NCBI GenBank assembly: GCA_050789445.1 | Contig: JAILXR010000001.1 | Coordinates: 3,224,001 to 3,288,000 of the forward strand | Length of the DNA stretch: 64,000 nucleotides | From: JAWSVE01 sp050789445 | GTDB taxonomy: Bacteria > Pseudomonadota > Gammaproteobacteria > Pseudomonadales > Cellvibrionaceae | Direction: 5' to 3' | Shown here: one piece after another, positions 1-9,568 of the stretch | Layout of the letters: each line of letters starts with the position of its first letter | Numbering within the stretch: the stretch's first letter is position 1 | Made by a program: the position numbers and the translations under genes | Notes under the pieces: model-generated | Seen by the model: only the letters and a program-made list of their open reading frames with translations | Database searches by the model: none | Told to the model about the DNA's origin: nothing

Positions 1-1812
1 ATGAAAAAAAACGATTCTGCAGATAAAAACCAATGGCAAATGATAAACCTTATTCACGGTAGTTGGACAGGGTGGTTAATTCTCGCAATTTCTTTATCTC
101 TTACCGTCGTTGCTTATTTTGTCGCAAGAAATTTATCCTATGAGCAAGAACGCAAACGTTTCGAATACCGTTCTGATGAGATACAAAATGCAATTACTGA
201 GCGTATGAGAGTTTATGAGCAGACGCTGTATGCTGCTGCAGCGATGATTGATTCACATGATGGTTTTATCACAAGAGATGAATGGCGAAAATTTGTGGCG
301 GCAATGCGTATCAATGAAAATTGGCCAGGGATACAGGGTTTGGGTTTTGCCGTTCCTGTTGAATCAGAAAAGAAAGAAATTTTTGAACAAGGTGTTAGAG
401 ATGAAGGGTTTCCTGAATTCAAAATTTCCCCAGAAGGTGTACGCGATGAGTATACCTCTATTATTTATTTGGAACCTTTTGATTGGAGAAATCAAAGAGC
501 ATTCGGTTACGACATGTGGTCGAATGAGATGCGGCGGCAAGCAATGCAAAGGGCGAGAGAAGAACGTGTTGCAGCTATTTCGGGCATTATTACTTTGGTT
601 CAAGAAACCAAAACAGATGTTCAGAAAGGTTTTCTGATGTATTGGCCTGTTTTTCATGAAGAGAATAAACAGTTCTTAGGTTGGGTATATTCAGCATTTA
701 GAGCCAATGATTTAATGAGCGGCATATTGGGGGATTATGATCCTAATATTGAATTTGAAATATTTGATGGAGAAACGGTAAAAAAAGATAGCTTATTGTT
801 TGATACTAATGATTTTTTCTCTCAGGGAGAAATGAAGTTTTCTCCTGTTTTTTCTTCCGAAAAAATCATTGAACTTCAAGGAAGACCTTGGACCATTTAT
901 TTAAGTACTCCAGTGAGTTATTCGGTCAATCGAGAAAATCGTTCGTCGCAATATGTGTTAATTGGTGGAATTATTATCGATATATTGCTTTTCTATTTAA
1001 TCTATTCTTTGTTTTCTATTAATAAAAAAGCACAGCAAATCGCAAGTGATATGACAACAGAATATCGGCTCGCGTCGGAACGTGAAGAGCAAGCGAATCG
1101 GGCGAAATCGCAATTTCTTGCCAATATGTCTCATGAGTTAAGAACACCATTAAACTCAATCATTGGCTTTTCTCATCGTTTAATACGCCGATTATCAGAG
1201 CAAGTAGAAGAGCGTGAGGCAGAAGGTCTTCGGGCCATTCACCGGAATGGTTTGAGCCTATTGTCACTTATAAATGACATTCTTGATTTGTCTAAAGTTG
1301 AAGCAGGACAAATGGAAGTTGATTGTCATCAATTTGATGTAAAAGATATCTGTGAGGATAATATTCTTGAATGGCATGAGTTAGCTAAAGAAAAAAATAT
1401 TAAATTTGTTTTAGATAAGCCCGAATCTCCTATTCTCATCAATTCTGATGTTAGAAAGGTTCAGCAAATAGTTCGTAATCTCATGTCTAACGCTTTTAAA
1501 TATACGACTGAGGGAAGTGTTGTGTTGTCGATACATCCTGCACGTACGGAGCGATCATTGGATGCCGTTGAAATTACAGTCACTGATACGGGTATTGGTA
1601 TTTCTGAAGAAGATTTAGAAAATTTATTCGCTAGTTATTTTCGTGCACAGGAGGTGAGAACAAAAGCTATTCAAGGAACTGGTTTAGGTTTGGTCATTAC
1701 GTCGCAGTTTGTTGGCTTGTTAGGCGGTGAAATAAATGTGGTGAGTGAAGAGGGAAAAGGCAGCTGTTTTTCTGTCATTATCCCTGCTGAGCGAGAAGCT
1801 TCAAAACCCTAA
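1..1812 (+). CDS. CHASE-domain hybrid-less sensor histidine kinase
   Basis: This is a membrane-bound histidine kinase that senses an extracytoplasmic ligand. A first membrane segment lies at about residues 25-43, a CHASE-type sensor domain at about 75-270 (it includes WPGIQGLGFAVPV), and a second membrane segment at about 318-338. The HisKA H-box NMSHELRTPLNS follows with the phospho-accepting His378, then an HATPase_c domain with an N-box (RNLMSNAFKYT), a G1 box (DTGIGI) and a G2 box (GTGLGL). There is no receiver domain, and no response regulator gene is adjacent, so it appears orphan. Its ATG is the first base of the window, so promoter and upstream partner are unseen. The N-terminus (hydrophilic leader, then membrane helix) looks natural, which favours a complete gene. 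The stop overlaps the convergent phosphatase gene by 12 bp. The ligand cannot be deduced. Confidence 0.9.
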   Translation: MKKNDSADKNQWQMINLIHGSWTGWLILAISLSLTVVAYFVARNLSYEQERKRFEYRSDEIQNAITERMRVYEQTLYAAAAMIDSHDGFITRDEWRKFVAAMRINENWPGIQGLGFAVPVESEKKEIFEQGVRDEGFPEFKISPEGVRDEYTSIIYLEPFDWRNQRAFGYDMWSNEMRRQAMQRAREERVAAISGIITLVQETKTDVQKGFLMYWPVFHEENKQFLGWVYSAFRANDLMSGILGDYDPNIEFEIFDGETVKKDSLLFDTNDFFSQGEMKFSPVFSSEKIIELQGRPWTIYLSTPVSYSVNRENRSSQYVLIGGIIIDILLFYLIYSLFSINKKAQQIASDMTTEYRLASEREEQANRAKSQFLANMSHELRTPLNSIIGFSHRLIRRLSEQVEEREAEGLRAIHRNGLSLLSLINDILDLSKVEAGQMEVDCHQFDVKDICEDNILEWHELAKEKNIKFVLDKPESPILINSDVRKVQQIVRNLMSNAFKYTTEGSVVLSIHPARTERSLDAVEITVTDTGIGISEEDLENLFASYFRAQEVRTKAIQGTGLGLVITSQFVGLLGGEINVVSEEGKGSCFSVIIPAEREASKP

Positions 1813-3336
1813 GCTATGTTGGATGACATGATAGATGTAATGTTGTTCGTGGGTTTTATGAAATAAATGTGCCCATGGACCTATGGCGTAAATGGCGACG
1901 TCTTCCCCTGCGTGTGATTCACTAGGCATTGGTACTAATGATTCCTGTCGAAAGTTTTTTCCTTGCGTATTAATTTCTGATAAGTCTTTTCTGCCATTTC
2001 CATTGTGCCCAGGCCCATTACGATAGCCCAGTGTGGTATAAGGCATTTTGTCGGCGGCTAATTGATCTATTTTTTGTGGATTTCCTTTTGAGTCATTACT
2101 GACCGCTTTACCTAGAATTGGGTTCCCTCGTGTCGGGTATCCTGCAATGGTGAGTGTATGACTATGGTCTGCTGTAACAACAATAAGAGTGTCATTAATA
2201 TCTATAAGTTCTCTTGCTGCTTCTACCGCTTTTGAAAGTTCTTGAGTATCGGCCAATGCTCTAAGTGCGTTGCCAGCATGATGTCCGTGATCTATCCTGC
2301 CTGCTTCAACCATTAAGAAAAACCCTTTTTTGTTTTTCTGTAGTAACCGTATTGATTTTTTTGTCATATCTGTAAGAGAAGGTTCTTTGGGCTCGCCTTC
2401 TCTTCGATCGGCTTCATACTGCATATGTGATTGATTAAATAGACCAAAAATTTTATCTGTCTTTTCAGTATCTATTCTATTGAACTCTTCTTTATTGCTG
2501 GCATAGCTACCCGTTGGATTTTTTTCTATCCATTCTTCAATTAAATTTCGCCCGTCTTTCCTGACTCCTTTGGGAAAAGTGATAGTTTCTTTGTTTGAGG
2601 ATGAAGGTATTTTTCGTGAATTAGGCAAGAAATTTCGACGACCTCCACCCAAAACAACTTCTATTCCATTATCCAATTTAGGAGTTATACCAGGAACAGA
2701 AAACTCAATAAGTTGCAACGCAATATCTTTGCAGCCTGATTGTATTTCTGATTCGGGCATGTCTGCATCGCTTTCCCAGTCTCGTTCGGGAGAGTGGGAA
2801 TAAGTAGCGGCAGGCGTTGCGTGAGTAATACGAGCTGTCGATACGATACCGGTAGATAGCCCAGCTTTTTCTGCTTGATCTAAAAGAGTCGTGAGTTCAG
2901 TTGTCTTTGAGCTGGCGCAATTTCCTCGCTCTGCAATTTGATGAATACCAATAAAGCCTGCTTTTGATTTTATGCCGCTCATCATGGCAGTCATGGTGCC
3001 AGCTGAATCGGGTGTCTGTTGGTTTGTGTTGTAGGTTTTTGATAAGCCAAGATGGGGAAATTTTTCGAAACTTAATAAGTTTTCTTCACCTAGTAGCCCT
3101 TTAGATTGGCCATCAAAAATTCGTCCGGCTGTGACTGTCGAAATACCCATGCCATCACCAATAAATAAAATAATATTTTTAGCTTTATTGGTATTCTGTT
3201 TTTGGACAGATAATGCGTTTTTTAATTCATTTTGACCAGACTGATACCAGCTATTAGGCGTTTCACCAATATTGTTTATTTCTCCGCATACGCTACTTGA
3301 TAATAGGCAAAGTACGGTTACATATTTTATTCTCAT
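1801..3336 (-). CDS. Alkaline phosphatase (PhoA family)
   Basis: This is an exported phosphomonoesterase that frees inorganic phosphate from organic phosphates. A signal peptide covers about residues 1-18. The metal-binding ILFIGDGMG motif carries Asp61, and the nucleophile Ser111 sits in TPDSAGTMTAMMSG. Zinc ligands are visible in GRIDHGHHAGN and VTADHSHT. HATPAATYSHSPERDWE is also typical of the family. At 511 residues the length is normal. I found no Pho box (CTGTCAT repeats) in the 139 bp upstream. A TTGACT hexamer 17 bp from GGTTAT there could be a sigma-70 promoter. The gene's 3' end overlaps the convergent kinase gene by 12 bp, with no terminator between them. Confidence 0.93.
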   Translation of the reverse strand: MRIKYVTVLCLLSSSVCGEINNIGETPNSWYQSGQNELKNALSVQKQNTNKAKNIILFIGDGMGISTVTAGRIFDGQSKGLLGEENLLSFEKFPHLGLSKTYNTNQQTPDSAGTMTAMMSGIKSKAGFIGIHQIAERGNCASSKTTELTTLLDQAEKAGLSTGIVSTARITHATPAATYSHSPERDWESDADMPESEIQSGCKDIALQLIEFSVPGITPKLDNGIEVVLGGGRRNFLPNSRKIPSSSNKETITFPKGVRKDGRNLIEEWIEKNPTGSYASNKEEFNRIDTEKTDKIFGLFNQSHMQYEADRREGEPKEPSLTDMTKKSIRLLQKNKKGFFLMVEAGRIDHGHHAGNALRALADTQELSKAVEAARELIDINDTLIVVTADHSHTLTIAGYPTRGNPILGKAVSNDSKGNPQKIDQLAADKMPYTTLGYRNGPGHNGNGRKDLSEINTQGKNFRQESLVPMPSESHAGEDVAIYAIGPWAHLFHKTHEQHYIYHVIQHSLGF

Positions 3337-3475
3337 GGTAAAACTCTTTAATAATTATTATCAAAGTTAACGGTATTGCTTTTGATAACAATAACCCAAT
3401 TATTTTTTTGAATAGTCAACTAGCAGTTATATTTATTGGTGTTTGTTTTATCGGTATTTGTTTATAGATGTTTGC

Positions 3476-6400
3476 TTATTGATACCTTAAATCTAGCGTA
3501 TAAGGGTGATCAGGATGAGGCGTTTCATCACCAATGGATAAGTTTCCTTGTGAATGATTCAAAGACGAAAACCGCGCTACTCGCCTTGCTTCTGCTTCGT
3601 TGGCATTCACTGGGAAGGTATCATAATTTCTGCCGCCGGGATGAGCAACGTAATACGTGCATCCAGCAATAGATTTATTATTGTTAGTATCGACAATATC
3701 TATCACTAGCGGAGTGTGAATCGGAATGGTTGGGTGTAATGCAGACCACGGCGCCCAAGCTTTGTATCTTACGCCGGCAACAAATTGTCCCGCTGTATTT
3801 GTTTTTAGTAATGGCACGCGGCGTTGGTTACAAGTCACAATATATCGAGCATTATCAATACCGCGTGTTTTAATTTGAATCCGTTCGACAGAGGAGTCCA
3901 CATACCGCGAAGTTCCTTGTGTCGATGATTCTTCACCCAGTACATGCCAGGGTTCGATGGCGCTGTGAACGTCCAATTGCATATCACGAGTGACAATTGT
4001 TCCGTAGTGAGGGAAGCGAAATTCTTGGAAGGGCGCTAACCAACTTTGTTCAAATGAAAATCCAGCATCGTTTAGATCTCTCACAACATTCGCGATATCT
4101 TGCCAAACAAAATGAGGCAGCATAAAGCGATCATGTAATTCAGTTCCCCACCGAATTAACGAATGCTTGTACGGCTTTTCCCAAAACCACGCGAGCAGGC
4201 TTCGAATTAACAAAATCTGTACGGCGCTCATTTGCGCGTGCGGGGGCATTTCTAAATTTCGAAATTCAACAATACCAAGTCGTCCGGTAGAGCTGTCAGG
4301 TGAAAACAATTTATCGATACAGAATTCTGATCGATGCGTGTTTCCGGTTAAGTCGACTAAAAAATTTCTGAGAATACGATCGACAAGCCAAGGTTGTTCG
4401 GATTCGCCTGATGGTAATTGCTGAAATGCGATTTCTAATTCATGTAGGTGATCATTGCGTGCTTCGTCTACGCGAGGGGCTTGGCTTGTTGGTCCAATAA
4501 ACATCCCGGAAAACAAATATGACAAGCTAGGGTGATGTTGCCAGTAGCTAATAAAACTTTGTAGTAAATCTGGACGTCGTAAAAAGGGGCTGTCCTCTGG
4601 TGAGGCTGCACCAAGAGTAACGTGATTGCCTCCACCTGTTCCTGTGTGTCGTCCATCGAGCATGAACTTTTCTGTACCGAGCCGACATTGCTTAGCGTCT
4701 TCGTATAAACCTTGAGTGGTCTTCACAATATCTTTCCAACTTTTGGCGGGATGAATATTAACTTCAATCACGCCAGGATCAGGAGTCACCGCTAATTTAA
4801 CTAAACGTTTATCTCGTGGTGGTTCGTAACCTTCGACAATAATAGGCATCGATAGATTTTCACAACACTGTTCAAGGGCATTTAATAATTCAGTGTAGTG
4901 TTGTAAATCTGTCAGTGGCGGCATGAAGACATAGAGGCGACCATCGCGCTCTTGAACACATAGCGCAGTATGAATTATTTCGTCGCTGGTTTCTGGCTCA
5001 AGCGTTTGTGAGCGAACTGATTTTTTTGCTAGATCGGACTCTTCTTCTCTTGTTGAAAAAGCAAATGTCTCAAGAGGGCCTGGATTGTCAAACGGGTCTT
5101 TAGGTGGATCAATATCTTTATCTTTTGGATTGCTCCACGGCAAGCTATCTAAAGGTAAGCGTAAGCCCATAGGGGAGTCACCCGGTAATAAATACATGTG
5201 TTCACGGCGAAATTCCCAGTGGCTTGTTAGCCAGCGGCGAGATTTTTTTGCTGAATTTTCTGCGGGCTTTAATGGCAAAACATAACCTACCGGTTTGTCT
5301 AAACCTTGTTTAAAGACTTTTTGTAGTCGCTTTCGTTCTAGCGGATCAGACAGTTTGTTGTCTTCAGGATTCAAATTGACTGGGAGAGAGCCTTCTTTCA
5401 TTAGGTAAAAAAGATTATCTTCGTATCCCGTCTCTATCGAGTTTCCAGATAGTTTTAATAACTTAGCAAATTCAGAAATAAACTGTTTTGCGTTTTCACT
5501 GGTAAAATTGTAGTTTTTATTTTCATCGGCAAGCCATTTTTCATTTATCCACAGTGGCTTTTTATCGTCACGCCAAAAAATTGAAAGAGCCCAGCGAGGT
5601 AATGGTTCACCGGGATACCATTTACCTTGGCCGTAATGTAAAAACCCGTTAGGTGCAAAACGGTTTTTCAGTTTTAGTAATAAACTACCAGAGAGTTCCC
5701 TTTTTTTGTCGCCGAGCGCATTGTGATTCCATTCACTACCTTCCATATCGTCAATCGAGACAAATGTGGGTTCGCCTCCCATGGTTAAGCGAACATCATT
5801 TTTATCGAGAACGTTGTCAACATCGTCGCCTAATACTAGAATTTTTTTCCATTCATCTTCGGTATAGGGTTTTGTTACTCGCGGGTCTTCGTGTATGCGT
5901 GTGACGCTGTTTTCAAATTTAAACTCGACTTTGCATGGGCCGGTAGCACCATCGATTGCGGCGGCAGTTTTAGGATCGGGAGTGCAGGCTAAAGGTATAT
6001 GTCCTTCAGCTGCAAATAACCCGGAAGTGGGATCAAGGCCAACCCATCCTGCGCCAGGTATATACACCTCGGTCCATGCGTGAAGGTCGGTGAAATCTTT
6101 TTCAGGCCCTGATGGGCCATCAAGAGATTTTTCATCGGCAGTCAACTGTACTAGATAGCCACTCACAAACCGCGATGCTAAACCAAGGTGACGTAAAATT
6201 TGTACGAGTAACCAAGCAGAATCTCGGCAGGAACCTTTTGCTAAATCTAATGTTTGTTCGCAAGTTTGAACGCCTGGTTCCATACGAACGACATAACCAA
6301 TATCTTTTTGTAATTCGGCGTTAACCGCGACTAAGAAATCAACTGTTGCTTTAGGCTCACTGCCTAATTGTTTTTTAAATGCTTTAACCCATTTTGTCAG

Positions 6401-6778
6401 CGCTTTTCCATCTTCTTTAATTTCGAGATAAGGGGCGAGATCTTTCTTATCGTCACTGTCATAAGTAAAAGGAAATTGTTGGGCACTATCTTCGAGGAAA
6501 AAATCGAAAGGATTGATGACAGTCATGTCAGCAATGAGCTCGACGTCTATGACTAAAGACTTCGCTTTTTCAGGGAAAACAAATCGACCAATATAATTGG
6601 CAAAAGGGTCTTGCTGCCAATTTGTAAAATGGTCATCGGGTTGAACTTTTAATGAATAAGATAAAATGGGAGTTCGACAATGCGGAGCGGGCCTTAACCG
6701 AATGAGATGGGGATGAATCTCTGTTAATTTATCAAAGTGGTATTCGGTCTTATGATGGATCGCTATTTGTATAGTCAT
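3476..6778 (-). CDS. Transglutaminase-like/DUF2126 large protein
   Basis: This is a 1100-residue cytoplasmic protein. The N-terminal part is a transglutaminase-like domain with a complete catalytic triad: Cys184 in KGSCRDSAW, His233 in DLHAWTEV and Asp249 in GWVGLDPTSG. The remainder, from about residue 335 (RLTMGGEPTFVS), is the large DUF2126 region. The family is known from predicted amidoligase operons together with permuted ATP-grasp and alpha-E proteins. There the transglutaminase fold is proposed to cleave or transfer peptide or isopeptide bonds. It is divergent from the ATP-grasp/alpha-E/zinc-peptidase genes across a 347-bp gap, which supports one functional module. Its substrate is unknown. 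No signal peptide is seen. Confidence 0.9.
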   Translation of the reverse strand: MTIQIAIHHKTEYHFDKLTEIHPHLIRLRPAPHCRTPILSYSLKVQPDDHFTNWQQDPFANYIGRFVFPEKAKSLVIDVELIADMTVINPFDFFLEDSAQQFPFTYDSDDKKDLAPYLEIKEDGKALTKWVKAFKKQLGSEPKATVDFLVAVNAELQKDIGYVVRMEPGVQTCEQTLDLAKGSCRDSAWLLVQILRHLGLASRFVSGYLVQLTADEKSLDGPSGPEKDFTDLHAWTEVYIPGAGWVGLDPTSGLFAAEGHIPLACTPDPKTAAAIDGATGPCKVEFKFENSVTRIHEDPRVTKPYTEDEWKKILVLGDDVDNVLDKNDVRLTMGGEPTFVSIDDMEGSEWNHNALGDKKRELSGSLLLKLKNRFAPNGFLHYGQGKWYPGEPLPRWALSIFWRDDKKPLWINEKWLADENKNYNFTSENAKQFISEFAKLLKLSGNSIETGYEDNLFYLMKEGSLPVNLNPEDNKLSDPLERKRLQKVFKQGLDKPVGYVLPLKPAENSAKKSRRWLTSHWEFRREHMYLLPGDSPMGLRLPLDSLPWSNPKDKDIDPPKDPFDNPGPLETFAFSTREEESDLAKKSVRSQTLEPETSDEIIHTALCVQERDGRLYVFMPPLTDLQHYTELLNALEQCCENLSMPIIVEGYEPPRDKRLVKLAVTPDPGVIEVNIHPAKSWKDIVKTTQGLYEDAKQCRLGTEKFMLDGRHTGTGGGNHVTLGAASPEDSPFLRRPDLLQSFISYWQHHPSLSYLFSGMFIGPTSQAPRVDEARNDHLHELEIAFQQLPSGESEQPWLVDRILRNFLVDLTGNTHRSEFCIDKLFSPDSSTGRLGIVEFRNLEMPPHAQMSAVQILLIRSLLAWFWEKPYKHSLIRWGTELHDRFMLPHFVWQDIANVVRDLNDAGFSFEQSWLAPFQEFRFPHYGTIVTRDMQLDVHSAIEPWHVLGEESSTQGTSRYVDSSVERIQIKTRGIDNARYIVTCNQRRVPLLKTNTAGQFVAGVRYKAWAPWSALHPTIPIHTPLVIDIVDTNNNKSIAGCTYYVAHPGGRNYDTFPVNANEAEARRVARFSSLNHSQGNLSIGDETPHPDHPYTLDLRYQ

Positions 6779-7125
6779 TTAAAAGATTCTTGTTTAATAA
6801 ATGGTGAATGCTTAGTGTGTTTGGTCTTTAGGGATTGGCGAATTCTACTGGGCAGCCTCTTATATTGAAAAAGCAGATATCAAGGTAAGGAAATGCTGGG
6901 TATGCCAATAGATGAATTGTTAAACCAAAACAAAACAGCAGCATTAAAGTTTATAAATTGGTTGTCAGTAAGGTATCTATACCTCTACTATAAAGCAATG
7001 GTTATCTTTTGATTGAGTATAAGACAGCTTAATAGTGATTTGTGATTTTTTTAGCGATCTTTAATACGGCCTTTATAAAATATAAATTAACCTTCCACTG
7101 AGTAGAAAGGACATCACGGCATCCT
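6779..7125. promoter_or_regulatory. Divergent intergenic region of the amidoligase cluster
   Basis: These 347 bp separate the transglutaminase gene (minus strand) from the ATP-grasp gene (plus strand) and must hold both promoters. I see no clear operator palindrome. The only structured element is a short open frame with a good ribosome site at 6893-7012, listed separately. GAGTAGAAAGGACATCACGG, about 7 to 25 bases before 7126, contains a Shine-Dalgarno-like AAAGGA for the ATP-grasp gene, though its spacing is long. Confidence 0.4.
6893..7012 (+). CDS. Possible 39-residue small protein
   Basis: A short open frame starts at ATG 6893, directly after the strong ribosome-binding sequence AAGGTAAGGA, and ends at TGA 7012. 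The product would begin MLGMPIDELLNQ and end in an aromatic-rich stretch (LYLYYKAMVIF). It lies upstream of and on the same strand as the ATP-grasp gene, so it could be a leader peptide or a chance frame. I recognise no family. The ribosome site is the only positive evidence. Confidence 0.2.
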   Translation: MLGMPIDELLNQNKTAALKFINWLSVRYLYLYYKAMVIF

Positions 7126-8571
7126 ATGGCAATTGATTGGAAAAACTATAATCCTGGTGAATTTTATGACGAGTTAATTACCGCTGGAGGTCGTCCACGT
7201 AAACCAGCAAGAGAGTTGGTTAAGTACCTTAGATCATTATCTTCTGCAGAGTTACAAGAACGTAAAGCTTCAGCTGATCTGGCCATAAAGACGATGGGCA
7301 TAACCTTTACTGTTTACAGTGAAGGTGAAAATATCGATCGTGAATGGCCATTTGATATTATCCCTAGAGTTATTCCGCAAAAAGAATGGAGCCGCACAGA
7401 AGAAGGTTTAAAGCAGCGCCTCATGGCGTTAAATATGTTTATCGACGATGTCTATAACGAACAAAAAATATTTAAAGACAAAGTCATTCCTTCTGAGCTG
7501 TTAAAGAAATCAAAAAACTTCCGGCCACAATGCATGGGTATGAAGCCCGCTTATGGAACATGGGCGCATATATGTGGCACCGATTTAGTGCGTGGAGCTG
7601 ATGGTGAGTTTTATGTGCTCGAAGATAATTTACGAGTGCCTTCGGGAGTTTCTTACATGATGGAAAACCGCGTTGTTACAAAACGTGTTTTCCCTGAGTT
7701 ATTTGAAAACAGTACCATTCTACCGGTGACTGATTACACGACGAATTTATTTGATACGCTGGCCGATATTTCTCCTCGACCACTTGATTACCCTGAAGTT
7801 GTTGTCTTAACTCCGGGGGTTTACAACTCAGCATATTTTGAGCATTCATATCTTGCTCAGCGAATGGGTGCGGAATTAGTAGAAGGCGGTGATCTTGTTG
7901 TTGAAGATGATTGTGTTTTCATGAAGACAATCAATGGCCTATCGCGAGTGGATGTTATTTATCGTCGCGTCGATGATATGTTTTTAGATCCGGAAGTTTT
8001 TCATCCTGATTCTATGTTGGGTGTAAAAGGTTTAATGCGCGCGTGGTTAAAAGGTAATGTAGCTTTAGCAAATGCACCCGGTGCAGGAGTTGCTGATGAT
8101 AAAGTCATGTATACCTACGTTCCTAAAATGATTAAATATTATTTAGATCAAGATCCAATTTTACCCAATGTTGAAAGCTATCTTTGTATGGACCCAAAAG
8201 AGTGTGAATATGTATTGGCCAATTTAGACAAACTTGTGGTGAAGCCTGCAAATGAATCGGGCGGATATGGCATGTTAATGGGCCCCCAATCGACCAAAAA
8301 AGAACGCGAAGAATTTGCAAAATTAATTAAAGCCGATCCACGAAACTACATGGCGCAACCCGTTGTTAAATTATCAACAGCACCTATCCTGACAGCGAAT
8401 GGTCCCGAACCTCGCCATCTCGATTTAAGGCCCTTTGTTCTTCAAGGAAAAAGCAGCCATGTAACAGCAGGTGGGCTAACGCGAGTTGCTTTGAATAAGG
8501 GCTCTTATATTGTTAACTCATCTCAAGGTGGCGGAAGTAAAGACACCTGGATTATCGCGGAGGATAATTAA
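7126..8571 (+). CDS. Circularly permuted ATP-grasp protein (DUF404/DUF407)
   Basis: This is a predicted ATP-dependent carboxylate-amine ligase of the circularly permuted ATP-grasp type 2 family, 481 residues. The N-terminus (YNPGEFYDELITAGG) and the core MKPAYGTWAHICGTDLVRG, then FYVLEDNLRVPSGVSYM, match the DUF404/DUF407 pair. Downstream come an ATP-grasp glycine-rich strand (KPANESGGYGML) and a metal-binding-like HLDLRPFVL. The stop codon is 2 bp before the alpha-E gene, so the two are co-transcribed and probably coupled. The family is proposed to make a peptide or peptide tag, but the product is not established. Confidence in family is high, in exact reaction low. Confidence 0.92.
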   Translation: MAIDWKNYNPGEFYDELITAGGRPRKPARELVKYLRSLSSAELQERKASADLAIKTMGITFTVYSEGENIDREWPFDIIPRVIPQKEWSRTEEGLKQRLMALNMFIDDVYNEQKIFKDKVIPSELLKKSKNFRPQCMGMKPAYGTWAHICGTDLVRGADGEFYVLEDNLRVPSGVSYMMENRVVTKRVFPELFENSTILPVTDYTTNLFDTLADISPRPLDYPEVVVLTPGVYNSAYFEHSYLAQRMGAELVEGGDLVVEDDCVFMKTINGLSRVDVIYRRVDDMFLDPEVFHPDSMLGVKGLMRAWLKGNVALANAPGAGVADDKVMYTYVPKMIKYYLDQDPILPNVESYLCMDPKECEYVLANLDKLVVKPANESGGYGMLMGPQSTKKEREEFAKLIKADPRNYMAQPVVKLSTAPILTANGPEPRHLDLRPFVLQGKSSHVTAGGLTRVALNKGSYIVNSSQGGGSKDTWIIAEDN

Positions 8572-8573
8572 AT

Positions 8574-9542
8574 ATGTTGTCACGCGTTGCAGAAAGAGTT
8601 TATTGGTTGGGGCGATACGTCGAGCGAATGGAAAGCGCTGCTCGACTTATTAACGTTAATTCAAATTTATTGTTGGACTTGCCAAAAGATGTTCATCTTG
8701 GTTGGCGATCTCTAATTGATATTATGGGTTGTCATAAAGAATTCGAAGAAAAAAAATTAAAAGAAGAAGAATTATCCGTCGTTCGATTTTTAATAGCAGA
8801 CTTAGATAATCCCGCTTCTATATTCACAGCATTAAAACTGGCTAGAGAAAATGCAAGAACGACTCGGGAGATCATACCGACGGAAGCATGGGAATTGATT
8901 AATGATCTTTATTTCCATGTAAAAGAAAATGTCGGCCGCTCAACTTCTCGTGCCCAGCGGCAAAATTTTTTAAGGAATATAGTACAGCAGTGCCAACAAT
9001 TTGTAGGCATGTTGGCGGGCACTATGTCTCATACTAACGCCTATGATTTTATTCGTCTCGGAAGAAATTTAGAACGAGCCGATATGACGACACGAATTGT
9101 GGATGTGGGGACGGTTAATCTAATTACCAATAGCAAGGTGAAGCAGACCCAAGGAGACGAACTTGAACCATTCATTAATATTTTATGGATGAGTGTATTA
9201 CAGTCTATGAGCGCCTATCAAATGTATCGTCAGCACGTTTTGGATCGAGTGAACGGAGAGGATGTCGTGATGTTTATGTTGCAAGATGAAGATTTCCCTC
9301 GTTCGGTATTGAGTTGTTTGTCTGAACTAGTCACTTGTTTAAATAAATTGCCTGAAGGTGGTGAAGCACTTAAAGCCGTAGCTACAGCACAACGACATGT
9401 GAAAATTGTGAAAGTAGAAGAAGTTCTAGCTGATGATTCGTTACATGAATTCATAGATACTATTCAGTTAGATATTGCTTCAATCAATAATGAAATTGCA
9501 AAAAAATGGTTTTTACCTGCAGAGATATACGAAGAATCCTAA
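8574..9542 (+). CDS. Alpha-E domain protein (DUF403)
   Basis: This 322-residue, largely helical protein belongs to the alpha-E family. It begins MLSRVAERVYWLGRYVERME, the family's signature opening, and contains NFLRNIVQQCQQFVGMLAGTM and FIRLGRNLERADMTTRI. Alpha-E proteins almost always sit next to circularly permuted ATP-grasp proteins, and here the gap is 2 bp. GGAGG in the tail of the ATP-grasp gene provides the ribosome site. Its biochemical role is unknown: it may be a scaffold or a helper of the ligase. It is followed 26 bp later by the zinc peptidase gene, so the three form an operon. Confidence 0.92.
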   Translation: MLSRVAERVYWLGRYVERMESAARLINVNSNLLLDLPKDVHLGWRSLIDIMGCHKEFEEKKLKEEELSVVRFLIADLDNPASIFTALKLARENARTTREIIPTEAWELINDLYFHVKENVGRSTSRAQRQNFLRNIVQQCQQFVGMLAGTMSHTNAYDFIRLGRNLERADMTTRIVDVGTVNLITNSKVKQTQGDELEPFINILWMSVLQSMSAYQMYRQHVLDRVNGEDVVMFMLQDEDFPRSVLSCLSELVTCLNKLPEGGEALKAVATAQRHVKIVKVEEVLADDSLHEFIDTIQLDIASINNEIAKKWFLPAEIYEES

Positions 9543-9568
9543 TAATATTTTCTCGGTAAAAATGTACT

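Noticed and set aside
3337..3475. Pho box upstream of alkaline phosphatase
   Set aside because: No CTGTCAT-type direct repeats are present.
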